Below are positions 38,997-47,137 of a stretch of 64,000 nt of DNA, piece by piece. Source of the stretch: Brevibacillus reuszeri (lineage in GTDB: Bacteria; Bacillota; Bacilli; Brevibacillales; Brevibacillaceae); assembly GCF_001187725.1 (NCBI RefSeq), contig NZ_LGIQ01000009.1:151493-215492 (forward strand). The letters are read 5' to 3'. Positions within the stretch are counted from its first letter, which is position 1. Every line of letters begins with the position of its first letter. The notes under the pieces are model-generated. The model did not search any database, was not told the DNA's origin, and saw only the letters and a program-made list of their open reading frames with translations. Both the position numbers and the translations under genes were made by a program.

Positions 38997-40448
38997 ATGA
39001 CAGCGACATACCAGAACTACATTAACGGAGAATGGGTAGCAAGCCATACAGGACAAGTATTCGCCAGTACCAACCCTGCACAAACAGCTGAGGTTCTCGG
39101 ATACTTTCAAAAATCTGATGGAGCAGATGCACGTTCAGCGATTGAAGCTGCTGCCAGTGCTTTTGATACTTGGTCAAAAACACCTGCGCCTGTGCGCGGT
39201 GAGTTTCTCTTCTCTTTAATTCAATTACTTGAAAAGCAGAAAGAGGATTTGGCTGTGACGATTACCCGTGAGGTAGGAAAGACATTGCGGGAAGCACGCG
39301 GTGAAGTGAATAAAACCATTACATCCATGAAGCAATTGGCAGGTGAGGCTACCCGTTTGACAGGGCAAACCGTTCCTTCCTTTGATGAACGAGTCATTGG
39401 CTATACGGTTCGTGAACCAATCGGCGTTTTTGCAATCATCGCGCCATGGAACTTTCCACTGGGAATCGGCTTGTGGAAGATCGTCCCGGCCATTATTGCA
39501 GGGAATACGGTTGTATTTAAGCCAGCGAGCAACACCTCGTTAATCAGTGTCAAGCTGGTCGAGCTGTTGATCGAAGCGGGTGTACCTGCAGGAGTAGTCA
39601 ATCTGGTAACGGGACCAGGCTCCGTCATCGGTGATGAGCTAGCGAATAACCCGTTGATCAAAGGAATCTCCTTTACTGGATCATCCGAAGTAGGCTTGGC
39701 ATTGGGACAAGCAGTAGGAGCGCGTGGAGGCAAAATCCAGGCAGAAATGGGCGGCAAAAACCCGGCGATTATTTTGGCGGATGCAGACATAGACCTTGCG
39801 ATTGATTGCATCGTGACCAGTGGATTTTTTGATAATGGACAGCGTTGCACGGGAACGAGTCGCGTGTTGGTAGTTCCAGAGGTAGCCGAACAAGTGAAAG
39901 CCAAATTGATCGAACGTGCGAAGAGCATGAAGATTGGAAACGGGTTCGATCCGGAAAGCAGTAATGGTCCTGTCGTGGACGAGCATCAGCTAAATCTGTA
40001 TCTCCATTACGTTCAAAAAGGAATCGAGGACGGTGGCGTACTGGAATGCGGCGGTAAACGTCTGGTGGATGGGGATCTGGCAAATGGCTATTTCGTAGCG
40101 CCAACGGTCTTTACAGGTGTGACGCAGGAGATGACAATTGCCAAAGAAGAAATTTTTGGTCCTGTGATCGCAGTCACTGATGTGGAATCATTCGAGCATG
40201 CCATGGAGATTGCCAACCAGGTGGAGTTCGGCTTGTCATCCACGATTTTCACGAACGACTTGCAGAAGGCATTCCATTTTGTAAAAGGCATCCAGTCAGG
40301 TGTGACGCACGTCAATATGCCTTCTACGCATTTTGAATCGCAATTCCCGTTCGGCGGTAAAAAGATATCTGGTCTCGGTCCGAGAGAGCAAGGAGAATCG
40401 GCACTCGATTTCTACGTTGAGACCAAAACTGTCTATATTCGCGCATAA
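38997..40448 (+). CDS. NAD(P)-dependent aldehyde dehydrogenase
   Basis: A 483-residue ALDH. The catalytic Glu lies in E-M-G-G-K near 250 and the nucleophile Cys in N-G-Q-R-C-T-G near 284; N-terminal A-P-W-N-F-P and G-N-T-V-V-F-K-P-A cofactor segments are present, with F-G-P-V-I-A-V near 385. It is closest in look to alpha-ketoglutarate semialdehyde/succinate semialdehyde enzymes such as YcbD. ATG 38997 follows GGTGGGGGATCAA. It is followed after 26 bases by a GarR-like reductase, suggesting breakdown of a sugar acid or small hydroxy acid. Confidence 0.93.
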   Translation: MTATYQNYINGEWVASHTGQVFASTNPAQTAEVLGYFQKSDGADARSAIEAAASAFDTWSKTPAPVRGEFLFSLIQLLEKQKEDLAVTITREVGKTLREARGEVNKTITSMKQLAGEATRLTGQTVPSFDERVIGYTVREPIGVFAIIAPWNFPLGIGLWKIVPAIIAGNTVVFKPASNTSLISVKLVELLIEAGVPAGVVNLVTGPGSVIGDELANNPLIKGISFTGSSEVGLALGQAVGARGGKIQAEMGGKNPAIILADADIDLAIDCIVTSGFFDNGQRCTGTSRVLVVPEVAEQVKAKLIERAKSMKIGNGFDPESSNGPVVDEHQLNLYLHYVQKGIEDGGVLECGGKRLVDGDLANGYFVAPTVFTGVTQEMTIAKEEIFGPVIAVTDVESFEHAMEIANQVEFGLSSTIFTNDLQKAFHFVKGIQSGVTHVNMPSTHFESQFPFGGKKISGLGPREQGESALDFYVETKTVYIRA

Positions 40449-40474
40449 GCCTTGAGAAGGTAGGGGGAGCAAGT

Positions 40475-41365
40475 ATGGAAGCGATTGGAGTCATTGGCAT
40501 TGGAGCAATGGGCAAGGGAATGATTGGCAGTTTATTGAAAAAAGGCTATCATGTCTACGCATACGATCCAAGTCCAGCCGCACAGCAGTGGGCACAGGAG
40601 CAAGGAGCACATGTTGTAGCTTCACCGCAGGCTGTGGGCTGCGTCACCCGTATCGTATTTACTTCTTTACCGGGTCCTGCGATTGCCGAGCAGGTGATGC
40701 TCGGGGAGGACGGACTCTACCAAGCGCTGCCAGAGGACAGCTACGTTTTCGATACAAGCACGATCGATCCAGCGACGGCCAAGCGATTGAACCAAAAGGC
40801 ACTGGAAAAACAAATCTACTATTTCGATTGTCCGGTAAGCGGTGGACCAGCGGGTTCTGCGGCAGGAACCTTGACGATCATGGTTGGCGGAGAAGAGTCC
40901 AAGCTGGAAGCAATTATGCCATATCTGCAATTGATCGGAAAAGAGATTTTCTATCTGGGAGAATCAGGAGCGGGTCAGGTAGCCAAGCTCTGCCACAATT
41001 CAGTAGTCGCCGTGATTACAGCTGCCTTGGGAGAAGCACTGACAGTTGGCGCAAAGGCAGGAGTCGATCCACACAAGCTGGCGGCTGTGATTGATAAAGG
41101 CTCTGCTCACAATCGGGTTCTCTCCGTATTTGGCCCCAATATTTTGTATGGCACCTATGAAAAATCAGTCTTTTCGCTAGATCATATGCACAAAGACTTG
41201 CAGTTGTATGCTGCCACTGCTCGCGAGCAGCAAGTACCCGTTTTGGTTGGCTCTACCGTTGCGCAGATGTATGAAGCAGCAAAAGCACAAGGCAAAGGAA
41301 GCTGGGATTCCTCCGCAGTTTGCACGGTAACGGAAGAGCTGGCAAAGGCAACGGTTGCACGATAA
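40475..41365 (+). CDS. 3-hydroxyisobutyrate/tartronate semialdehyde reductase-family dehydrogenase
   Basis: A 296-residue beta-hydroxyacid dehydrogenase: Rossmann motif G-I-G-A-M-G-K-G-M near residue 8-16, the substrate loop D-C-P-V-S-G-G-P-A-G near 122 and the catalytic Lys in A-K-L-C-H-N near 173. It interconverts a 3-hydroxy acid and its semialdehyde with NAD(P). GGTAGGGGGAGC lies 7 bases before the ATG. Together with the ALDH upstream it could oxidise a beta-hydroxy acid through its semialdehyde. GarR, MmsB and glyoxylate reductase assignments cannot be separated by eye. Confidence 0.9.
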   Translation: MEAIGVIGIGAMGKGMIGSLLKKGYHVYAYDPSPAAQQWAQEQGAHVVASPQAVGCVTRIVFTSLPGPAIAEQVMLGEDGLYQALPEDSYVFDTSTIDPATAKRLNQKALEKQIYYFDCPVSGGPAGSAAGTLTIMVGGEESKLEAIMPYLQLIGKEIFYLGESGAGQVAKLCHNSVVAVITAALGEALTVGAKAGVDPHKLAAVIDKGSAHNRVLSVFGPNILYGTYEKSVFSLDHMHKDLQLYAATAREQQVPVLVGSTVAQMYEAAKAQGKGSWDSSAVCTVTEELAKATVAR

Positions 41366-41379
41366 GGTTATACGAGGTT

Positions 41380-41415
41380 AGTCGACGGTTCTTTTTCTGG
41401 GGCTGTCGACTTTTT
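41380..41415 (+). terminator. Intrinsic terminator after the GarR-like gene
   Basis: AGTCGAC / GTCGACT arms with an 18-base loop, then TTTTT. Confidence 0.7.
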
Positions 41416-41455
41416 CGTTTTCAAGGATGCGTGGTGAAACGCATGTTACTTGGAT

Positions 41456-41484
41456 TTGACCATTGGAGATTAAGTAGTTATTAT
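41456..41484 (+). promoter_or_regulatory. SigA-type promoter upstream of the thioredoxin gene (distal)
   Basis: TTGACC, 17-base spacer, TATTAT. Confidence 0.5.
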
Positions 41485-41550
41485 GGATGCACAAAGTCTT
41501 TTATTGATGTTTTTATAAAAAAACAAAGGAAGATAGTATTGAATGCCGCC

Positions 41551-41579
41551 TTGACAGACAGAAGCGCCGAGGCTAGGAT
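41551..41579 (+). promoter_or_regulatory. SigA-type promoter upstream of the thioredoxin gene (proximal)
   Basis: Perfect -35 TTGACA, 17-base spacer, TAGGAT, 42 bases before the TTG start. Confidence 0.65.
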
Positions 41580-41620
41580 AGAGCATCATGTTCTATGAAC
41601 CGAAGAAGGGGAGAAACGCT

Positions 41621-41929
41621 TTGCAAGAAATCAGCGCAGCAGAGCTTCATGATTGCATAAAAAAAGAACAATCATTTGCTTTGTTTGTTTTTACACCCAT
41701 GTGTGGAACCTGCAAGCTCGCAGAACGAATGCTAGAGGTTACGAGTGAGGCATTGCCCGCCATTGTGATCAAAAAGCTCAATATCAACGTTGCACACGGA
41801 CTGGCAGAACAGCTGATGATTACGAGTGTTCCAGCTCTTTTGTTGTTTCAAAAAGGCGAGCTGGTAGCAAGGCATTTTGCCATTCAATCTGTTGCTTTTT
41901 TGTATGAGGTACTAAAACCTTTGGTCTAG
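41621..41929 (+). CDS. Thioredoxin-family protein (YtpP-like)
   Basis: A 102-residue thioredoxin fold without signal peptide. The redox motif is C-G-T-C (P-M-C-G-T-C-K near residue 26) rather than C-G-P-C, and the cis-Pro loop reads S-V-P-A-L near 75. TTG 41621 is chosen because AAGGGGAG sits 8 bases before it; the ATG at 41588 would place that site inside the coding sequence. YtpP-like proteins are cytoplasmic thiol reductases linked to bacillithiol reduction in Firmicutes. Its own promoters lie upstream. Confidence 0.88.
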   Translation: MQEISAAELHDCIKKEQSFALFVFTPMCGTCKLAERMLEVTSEALPAIVIKKLNINVAHGLAEQLMITSVPALLLFQKGELVARHFAIQSVAFLYEVLKPLV

Positions 41930-41995
41930 ACATACACCTATTTCCTTCATGCTGAATAACTAAAGAAGAGAGACATCGTGTGAAGGAGGAGGCAT

Positions 41996-43279
41996 ATGCA
42001 AATCCATGTGGTGGAAAGCGGACAAACCTTGTCCAGCATCGCCGAAACATACGGTACCACCCCAGCGGCGATTGAAAAAGCGAATGAATTGCCGAACCCG
42101 GACAATCTTGTCATCGGACAGGCGATGGTTATCCCGATTGAAGGCAGTTACTATTGGGTCAGACAAGGAGATACGCTGTATACAATCGGACAGCGGTATC
42201 AAATAAGTGCAGCCGAGCTCGCCAGAGTCAATGGGATTTCTCAATATCGACCACTGCAAATCGGTCAAAAACTCTACATTCCGCCTCGTCCGAGAAGAGC
42301 GGCTGACTTCAATGCGTATGCGGAGCCGAAACGCACCGTTTCGCCCGTGCTGGAAGCTGACGTACGGCAAGCGGCACCTCATCTTACTTACTTGGCTCCC
42401 TTCAGCTTCCGAATTAAACGGGATGGAACACTGCAGCGTCCTGCTCTGGACGATTTTCAAGCAATCGCGAAAGACAACCATGTGTTACTCATGCTGGTGG
42501 TCACCAATTTGGAAAAGGATCAATTTAGCTCAGAGCTGGGCGGTCTTATTCTGAATAATGAAGAGCTGCAAAACAAGCTGCTTGATACGATCATCCAGAC
42601 GGCAAAAGAACTAGGCATGGGCGATATTCATTTTGATATGGAGGCGCTGCCAGCACAGGATCGGGACGCCTACGTCCGTTTTTTGCGGAAAGCACGAGAT
42701 CGGGCACATGCGGCAGGCTTGATGATGTCCGTCGCGTTAGCGCCGAAGACAAGTGCGCAGCAACAAGGAAAATGGTATGCAGCTCATGACTACAAGGCGA
42801 TAGGAGAGCTTGCAGACTTTGTGGTCATCATGACGTATGAATGGGGATATAGTGGTGGACCGCCAATGGCTGTCTCTCCGATTGGACCCGTACGCAGGGT
42901 ATTGCAATACGCCCTGACAGAAATGCCCGCTGAAAAAATATTGATGGGGCAAAATCTGTACGGATACGATTGGACGCTGCCGTATCAGTCGGGAACGACC
43001 GCAAAAGCACTGAGTCCACAGGCAGCAATCGCTTTGGCAGCCAAACACAATGTGCATATCCAATATGATTACCGTGCTCAGGCTCCATTTTTTGAATATA
43101 CGGACGATGAGAATAAAAAGCATCAGGTCTGGTTTGAAGACGCACGCTCCATTCAAGCGAAGTTTAATTTGGTTAAACAGCTGGGACTTCGGGGCGTCAG
43201 CTACTGGAAATTGGGTTTGCCATTTCCGCAAAACTGGCTGTTGATTGAATCTAACTTCCGTGTACGGAAAAGAGCATAG
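41996..43279 (+). CDS. yaaH: Spore cortex-lytic N-acetylglucosaminidase, LysM-LysM-GH18 (SleL/YaaH type)
   Basis: A 427-residue protein with two LysM repeats (about 2-46 and 52-97, each with G-D/Q-T-L and the final P) and a GH18 barrel (about 115-425). The catalytic strand reads D-I-H-F-D-M-E-A near 210-217, with Glu as acid. No signal peptide, as in SleL/YaaH, which reach the spore through coat assembly via LysM. It breaks cortex fragments during germination. AAGGAGGAGGCAT lies before the ATG. A terminator follows. The same-window ger operon and KapB agree with a spore former. Confidence 0.93.
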   Translation: MQIHVVESGQTLSSIAETYGTTPAAIEKANELPNPDNLVIGQAMVIPIEGSYYWVRQGDTLYTIGQRYQISAAELARVNGISQYRPLQIGQKLYIPPRPRRAADFNAYAEPKRTVSPVLEADVRQAAPHLTYLAPFSFRIKRDGTLQRPALDDFQAIAKDNHVLLMLVVTNLEKDQFSSELGGLILNNEELQNKLLDTIIQTAKELGMGDIHFDMEALPAQDRDAYVRFLRKARDRAHAAGLMMSVALAPKTSAQQQGKWYAAHDYKAIGELADFVVIMTYEWGYSGGPPMAVSPIGPVRRVLQYALTEMPAEKILMGQNLYGYDWTLPYQSGTTAKALSPQAAIALAAKHNVHIQYDYRAQAPFFEYTDDENKKHQVWFEDARSIQAKFNLVKQLGLRGVSYWKLGLPFPQNWLLIESNFRVRKRA

Positions 43280-43283
43280 AGGA

Positions 43284-43320
43284 AAGGCGTACAGTCCCGA
43301 AGGCTTGTACGCCTTTTTTT
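43284..43320 (+). terminator. Intrinsic terminator after the GH18 gene
   Basis: AAGGCGTACA / TGTACGCCTT stem, then a T7 run. Confidence 0.9.
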
Positions 43321-43380
43321 CGCCAGGAGAAACATGGTATGATGACGGTAAAGCCTATCATGATGAAGGGGGACGGAAGC

Positions 43381-43608
43381 ATGAGTGAGTGCAAGCTCGA
43401 TCATAGTGTGGAGGATGTACATAAGAAGCTGACAGAGCAAGCTCCATTTTTACCAAGTGCAAGAGTAGAGCAGCTGCAAGCATTATTTCAAACCGAATTA
43501 TCACAGGAGCGCCTGAACCAATGGTTCCACCTGCTGAAGAAATACGATTTAGCAAGCCCCGAGGAACGCTTGAAACGCGAGGAGCAGATGGATTTGCTAT
43601 TAGGCTAA
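43381..43608 (+). CDS. Hypothetical protein, 75 residues
   Basis: A short acidic, all-helical soluble protein (S-V-E-D-V-H-K-K-L, then Q-L-Q-A-L-F-Q-T-E-L-S-Q-E-R-L-N-Q-W-F-H-L-L-K-K-Y). AAGGGGG lies 10 bases before ATG 43381; in-frame ATGs at 43339 and 43360 have no better site. It is convergent with the DUF2203 gene. The regular heptad-like spacing of Leu suggests a helical hairpin or dimer. No family is recognised. Confidence 0.65.
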   Translation: MSECKLDHSVEDVHKKLTEQAPFLPSARVEQLQALFQTELSQERLNQWFHLLKKYDLASPEERLKREEQMDLLLG

Positions 43609-43640
43609 TCCCTCGAGCGATAGGATCAGAGGAAACGGAT

Positions 43641-44036
43641 TCAGTCGATTCGCTTGCGGCCTGCGAAGCCATCGTGAAGACCGTGATAATGCGTAATGGC
43701 ATCCTCACCAGTCCGCCAGCACAAGAGGACTTCCTCACCATTGATTATCGCCGGAAAGTCAAACAATCCGATGTCGATATCTTTGACCTGGATTCCTTTT
43801 GTAATCAATTGCGTAATATGCATTTGGGCTTCCATTTCCATAAACTCCAATTGGCATTCGAGAGTAAACAGCTCCTGTTCATTTTCAGGCTGTTGTCTTT
43901 TGATCTGCTCGCGCTGCTGATAGAGATGATAGAAAGAGCGTTTTGCTTCCTGTAAGAAGGAGAGCTCTTCGCGTATATATGGTAGCAGATGATTGGCTTC
44001 TTCTAGCGTAAACAGTTTTTTGGTCAAGGATAACAC
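43641..44036 (-). CDS. DUF2203 family protein
   Basis: A 131-residue protein with the DUF2203 signatures: L-F-T-L-E-E-A-N-H-L-L-P at the start, a long coiled helix 25-75, then G-I-Q-V-K-D-I-D-I-G-L-F-D-F-P-A and L-C-W-R-T-G-E-D-A-I, ending H-D-G-F-A-G-R-K. Function unknown; the family is widespread in Bacillales and elsewhere. AGGTGTTATCC-type spacing upstream on the minus strand (GGAGGTG) supports the start at 44036. Confidence 0.88.
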   Translation of the reverse strand: MLSLTKKLFTLEEANHLLPYIREELSFLQEAKRSFYHLYQQREQIKRQQPENEQELFTLECQLEFMEMEAQMHITQLITKGIQVKDIDIGLFDFPAIINGEEVLLCWRTGEDAITHYHGLHDGFAGRKRID

Positions 44037-44125
44037 CTCCAGATTCTATTATACTAGCAACCATCAGCTATAGAAAACGCTGTAGTAAAAGACAAGTGTG
44101 GAGCGATTCCATACGGTAAGGAGTC

Positions 44126-45340
44126 ATGATGAAGGATCGATTGTATTATCAAGATGCCTATATCCAGACATTTTCTGCGCAAATTGCCAAACGTGGAACC
44201 GAGGAAGACGGTACTGCCTATGTCGTGCTAAGTGAAACAGCTTTTTACCCTACAGGCGGCGGACAGTCGTGTGACTTGGGGGTGCTTGGCGATACGCAAG
44301 TACTGGATGTCGAAGAAATAAATGGCGAAGTGCATCACAGACTGGCAGCTCAACTGCCAGAAGCGCTTACTGAAGTAACAGGACAGCTTGATTGGGAGCG
44401 CCGATTTGACCATATGCAGCAGCACGCAGGGCAGCACATACTCTCAGCAGCTTTCCTTGAAGTCGTACAAGCGGAAACGCTCGCATTCCATTTGGGCAAA
44501 GAGCGTGTCACGATTGATGTACGACTGGATGAATTAACGGACGAGGTGTGGACACAGGTAGAGAAACGAGCGAACGAGGTCGTTCTTGAAAACCACCCGA
44601 TCATTGCACGCTTTGTCGATGAGGCAGAACTAGCTAGCCTCCCATTGAAAAAACAGCCCACCGTAACGGAAAATATTCGAGTCGTCATGATTCCTGATTT
44701 TGACTACAATCCTTGCGGCGGAACCCATCCAGCACGGACAAGTGAAGTCGGCATGATCAAAATCTTGGGCTGGGAACGCCATCGCGGCAATATTCGCCTG
44801 GAATTTATTTGTGGCTGGCGTGCTTTGCGTGATTACACTCGCAAGCAATCGACTGTTCGGGAACTAGCGCGTCAATTCCTCACAAGTGAAGCAGAGCTGG
44901 TTGAGCAGACGCAGAGAGTGATTGCAGAGCGGGATCTCCTGAAGCAAACCCTTGCAGAGAAGGAAAAGCTGCTGCTTGAGGTTGAGGTTCAGAAGCAGCT
45001 CGCAGTTGCAACTGCCATTGGCAATGTTCGCTTGATCCAGCATGTCTTTACCGACCGAACGATCCAAGAGCTTCAGCAGTTCGCCCAAATGATGACTGCG
45101 GAGGCACCCGATGCAGTATGTTTGCTGGCTGCGACAGGGGAAAAGCTGCAGCTGGTGTTCGCTCGCGGGCAAGCCGCTGATGTAGCTGTCAACCAATTAA
45201 TAAAAGAAACCTTGCCACTAATCTCAGGAAAAGGTGGCGGGAATCCAGCCATGGCTCAAGGTGGAGGTCAGCCTGTACTCCCAGCTGAAGATGTACTTGC
45301 ACACGCACGCAAGCTTTTGGAAACAGCTCTAAAAGCATAA
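44126..45340 (+). CDS. Alanyl-tRNA editing protein with DHHA1 domain (AlaX-L type)
   Basis: A 404-residue protein that deacylates Ser- or Gly-tRNA(Ala). The N-terminal half is the AlaRS editing core with Y-P-T-G-G-G-Q near 41, the zinc pairs H-M-Q-Q-H-A-G-Q-H near 95 and C-G-G-T-H near 197; a coiled linker (about 245-295) follows, and residues 300-400 are a DHHA1 domain with G-G-G-N-P-A-M-A-Q-G-G-G near 378. ATG preceded by AAGGAGTC. This long form is usual in Firmicutes. Next gene kapB is 40 bases on and may be co-transcribed. Confidence 0.93.
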   Translation: MMKDRLYYQDAYIQTFSAQIAKRGTEEDGTAYVVLSETAFYPTGGGQSCDLGVLGDTQVLDVEEINGEVHHRLAAQLPEALTEVTGQLDWERRFDHMQQHAGQHILSAAFLEVVQAETLAFHLGKERVTIDVRLDELTDEVWTQVEKRANEVVLENHPIIARFVDEAELASLPLKKQPTVTENIRVVMIPDFDYNPCGGTHPARTSEVGMIKILGWERHRGNIRLEFICGWRALRDYTRKQSTVRELARQFLTSEAELVEQTQRVIAERDLLKQTLAEKEKLLLEVEVQKQLAVATAIGNVRLIQHVFTDRTIQELQQFAQMMTAEAPDAVCLLAATGEKLQLVFARGQAADVAVNQLIKETLPLISGKGGGNPAMAQGGGQPVLPAEDVLAHARKLLETALKA

Positions 45341-45381
45341 TCATAAAACAAACCATACGTTTCATAGAGGAGGAAATAAGG

Positions 45382-45765
45382 ATGATGTGGAACCCGGGAG
45401 ATATTGTACGCGTCACACAAAAAACGGGAGAGTACATTACGGAAGTGCTGGAAAACCATGATAGCAAGCTGTTGGTAAAGGTACTGGCAGTCACGAAATT
45501 CCCTACTCAGGGCGACCTGCATACATCATTTGAAGTGGATGTACCCTTGTTCCACCAACGCCCGGCACTGTCTTACCAAGAAAAATTCATGACACCATCA
45601 GTCGGACCAATCCGCTATAACGGGGCGATTCCTGATTATAAGGAGTCTGTTCGAGTGGCGATGGAACGTGAGATGGACAAACTGAAAAAAATGTCTGTCT
45701 GGGCCGATCGTTGCCTGGTGGAATTGGAAGCAATGCACAAGGAAACCTTTACAAATAATAAATAG
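45382..45765 (+). CDS. kapB: Kinase-associated protein B-like (KapB), sporulation phosphorelay
   Basis: A 127-residue protein with the KapB pattern: P-G-D-I-V-R-V-T-Q-K-T-G-E-Y-I-T-E-V-L near the start, H-P-like K-F-P-T-Q-G-D-L-H near 45, and F-H-Q-R-P-A-L-S-Y-Q-E-K near 62. In Bacillus subtilis KapB supports KinB input into the Spo0 phosphorelay. No lipobox or signal peptide is seen here, so it would act in the cytoplasm. AGAGGAGGAAATAAGG lies upstream of the ATG. Followed by the thiamine operon leader. Confidence 0.85.
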   Translation: MMWNPGDIVRVTQKTGEYITEVLENHDSKLLVKVLAVTKFPTQGDLHTSFEVDVPLFHQRPALSYQEKFMTPSVGPIRYNGAIPDYKESVRVAMEREMDKLKKMSVWADRCLVELEAMHKETFTNNK

Positions 45766-45805
45766 AGTGGTACTGTATTAATCGAGCAAGACAATTGAAT
45801 AGGTT

Positions 45806-45905
45806 AACTACCAAACGGGGGCCGAGCAATGTTGGCTGAGATTGTAACGAATGTGTTACTGACCGTTGAACCTGACCTGGGTCATGCCAGCGGAGGAAGA
45901 GGTAT
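45806..45905 (+). promoter_or_regulatory. TPP riboswitch (THI element)
   Basis: The conserved pyrimidine-binding CTGAGA is at 45836-45841 and the pyrophosphate-helix block with TTGAACCTGA, then CTGGGTCATGCCAGCGGAGG follows; TACC/GGTA can close P1. It sits in front of thiS and a terminator, so thiamine pyrophosphate should shut off the operon by premature termination. Confidence 0.93.
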
Positions 45906-45987
45906 AGCGAATCGTTATCACTAGGAGATGTCTTTTTTTGAGTAGAGAAATACTCAAAACAGTACTTCTTCGAGAGGATCGAAACTC

Positions 45988-46013
45988 AACCATCCAAGGC
46001 GGATGGTTTTTTT
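45988..46013 (+). terminator. Riboswitch-linked terminator
   Basis: AACCATCC / GGATGGTT stem with a five-base loop and seven T, between the TPP aptamer and thiS. Confidence 0.85.
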
Positions 46014-46156
46014 ATTACCATTCGCTTTAGGGTGTACTGTTTATTCGGCTTCTTCTATCTGACTGGATGTCATCCATCAGGTGGGGGAAGTCGTTTTTTC
46101 TTGGCAGGAGTGAATGCATCGACAATCCACAAAATGCCAACAGAAGGAGGAATAGA

Positions 46157-46360
46157 ATGGTTGTTCAACTGAACGGAAAAAAAGTAGAGCTGGCTGCGGA
46201 AATTAGTACATTGCGTGAGCTGCTTGCTTCTTACCAGCTGCAAGAAAAGATTGTCGTGGTGGAGCAAAATGGCGACATCATCGATCGTTCCCAGTACGAG
46301 ACGACACCCATTGCTGACGGGGATCGCATAGAAATTGTTCACTTTGTAGGAGGAGGATGA
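46157..46360 (+). CDS. thiS: Sulfur carrier protein ThiS
   Basis: A 67-residue ubiquitin-like protein ending in Gly-Gly (F-V-G-G-G), the C-terminus that is thiocarboxylated to carry sulfur for thiazole synthesis. [10 protein letters not shown] starts the beta-grasp fold. ATG 46157 has AAGGAGG 6 bases upstream; the longer frame has no support. It overlaps thiG by 4 bases if the first thiG ATG is used. ThiF, which loads it, is not in the window. Confidence 0.95.
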   Translation: MVVQLNGKKVELAAEISTLRELLASYQLQEKIVVVEQNGDIIDRSQYETTPIADGDRIEIVHFVGGG

Positions 46361-46365
46361 TCATC

Positions 46366-47136
46366 ATGGATACATTGAAAATTGGATCTTACGAATTCCG
46401 CTCTCGCTTGTTTTTGGGTACCGGTAAATTTTCGGATTTGGATACACAAGGGAAAGCGGTGGAGGTATCAGAAGCAGAGATTCTCACATTTGCGATTCGC
46501 CGACTGAATTTGGAAAATCCGCAAGAGCCTAACTTTTTGGAACAGCTCGATCTGAAAAAATTCACCCTCCTGCCCAATACAGCAGGTGCCTATACCGCGG
46601 AAGAGGCAGTGCGTATCGCTCGACTGGCGAAAGCATCCGGCTTGTGTGACATGATCAAGGTGGAGGTAATTGGCGATCCAAAAACATTGCTGCCTGATCC
46701 GATCGGAACACTGGAAGCATCGAAAATTCTCGTAGAAGAAGGCTTTATCGTTTTGACCTACACCAATGACGATCCGATTCTGGCTAGACGTCTTCAGGAG
46801 GTTGGCGTCCATGCAGTAATGCCAGGGGCTTCTCCGATCGGCTCCGGTCAAGGAATCGTGAATGAAAATAATTTGCGCTTTATCATTGAGGAAGCGAAAG
46901 TGCCAATCATCGTAGATGCGGGAATCGGTGCTCCTGCGGATTGCGCAAAAGCGATGGAGCTCGGAGCCGATGGAGTCCTGCTGAATACAGCAGTTGCTCT
47001 CGCAGACAATCCTGTGCTGATGGCTGAAGCGATGAAGCTCGGTGTGGAAGCAGGGCGCAAAGGATTTTTGGCAGGAAGAATCGCGAAAAAACGCTACGCG
47101 TCAGCGAGCAGCCCAACAGAAGGGATGATTGAGTAG
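46366..47136 (+). CDS. thiG: Thiazole synthase ThiG
   Basis: A 256-residue (beta/alpha)8 enzyme that builds the thiazole phosphate ring from 1-deoxy-D-xylulose 5-phosphate, dehydroglycine and ThiS-thiocarboxylate. The Schiff-base Lys is in M-I-K-V-E-V-I-G-D near residue 97; the phosphate loop G-I-G-A-P-A-D and [10 protein letters not shown] follow. ATG 46366 has AGGAGGAGG at good spacing; ATG 46357 overlaps the thiS stop. Its glycine oxidase or tyrosine lyase partner (ThiO/ThiH) is not encoded nearby. Confidence 0.96.
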   Translation: MDTLKIGSYEFRSRLFLGTGKFSDLDTQGKAVEVSEAEILTFAIRRLNLENPQEPNFLEQLDLKKFTLLPNTAGAYTAEEAVRIARLAKASGLCDMIKVEVIGDPKTLLPDPIGTLEASKILVEEGFIVLTYTNDDPILARRLQEVGVHAVMPGASPIGSGQGIVNENNLRFIIEEAKVPIIVDAGIGAPADCAKAMELGADGVLLNTAVALADNPVLMAEAMKLGVEAGRKGFLAGRIAKKRYASASSPTEGMIE

Positions 47137-47137
47137 C

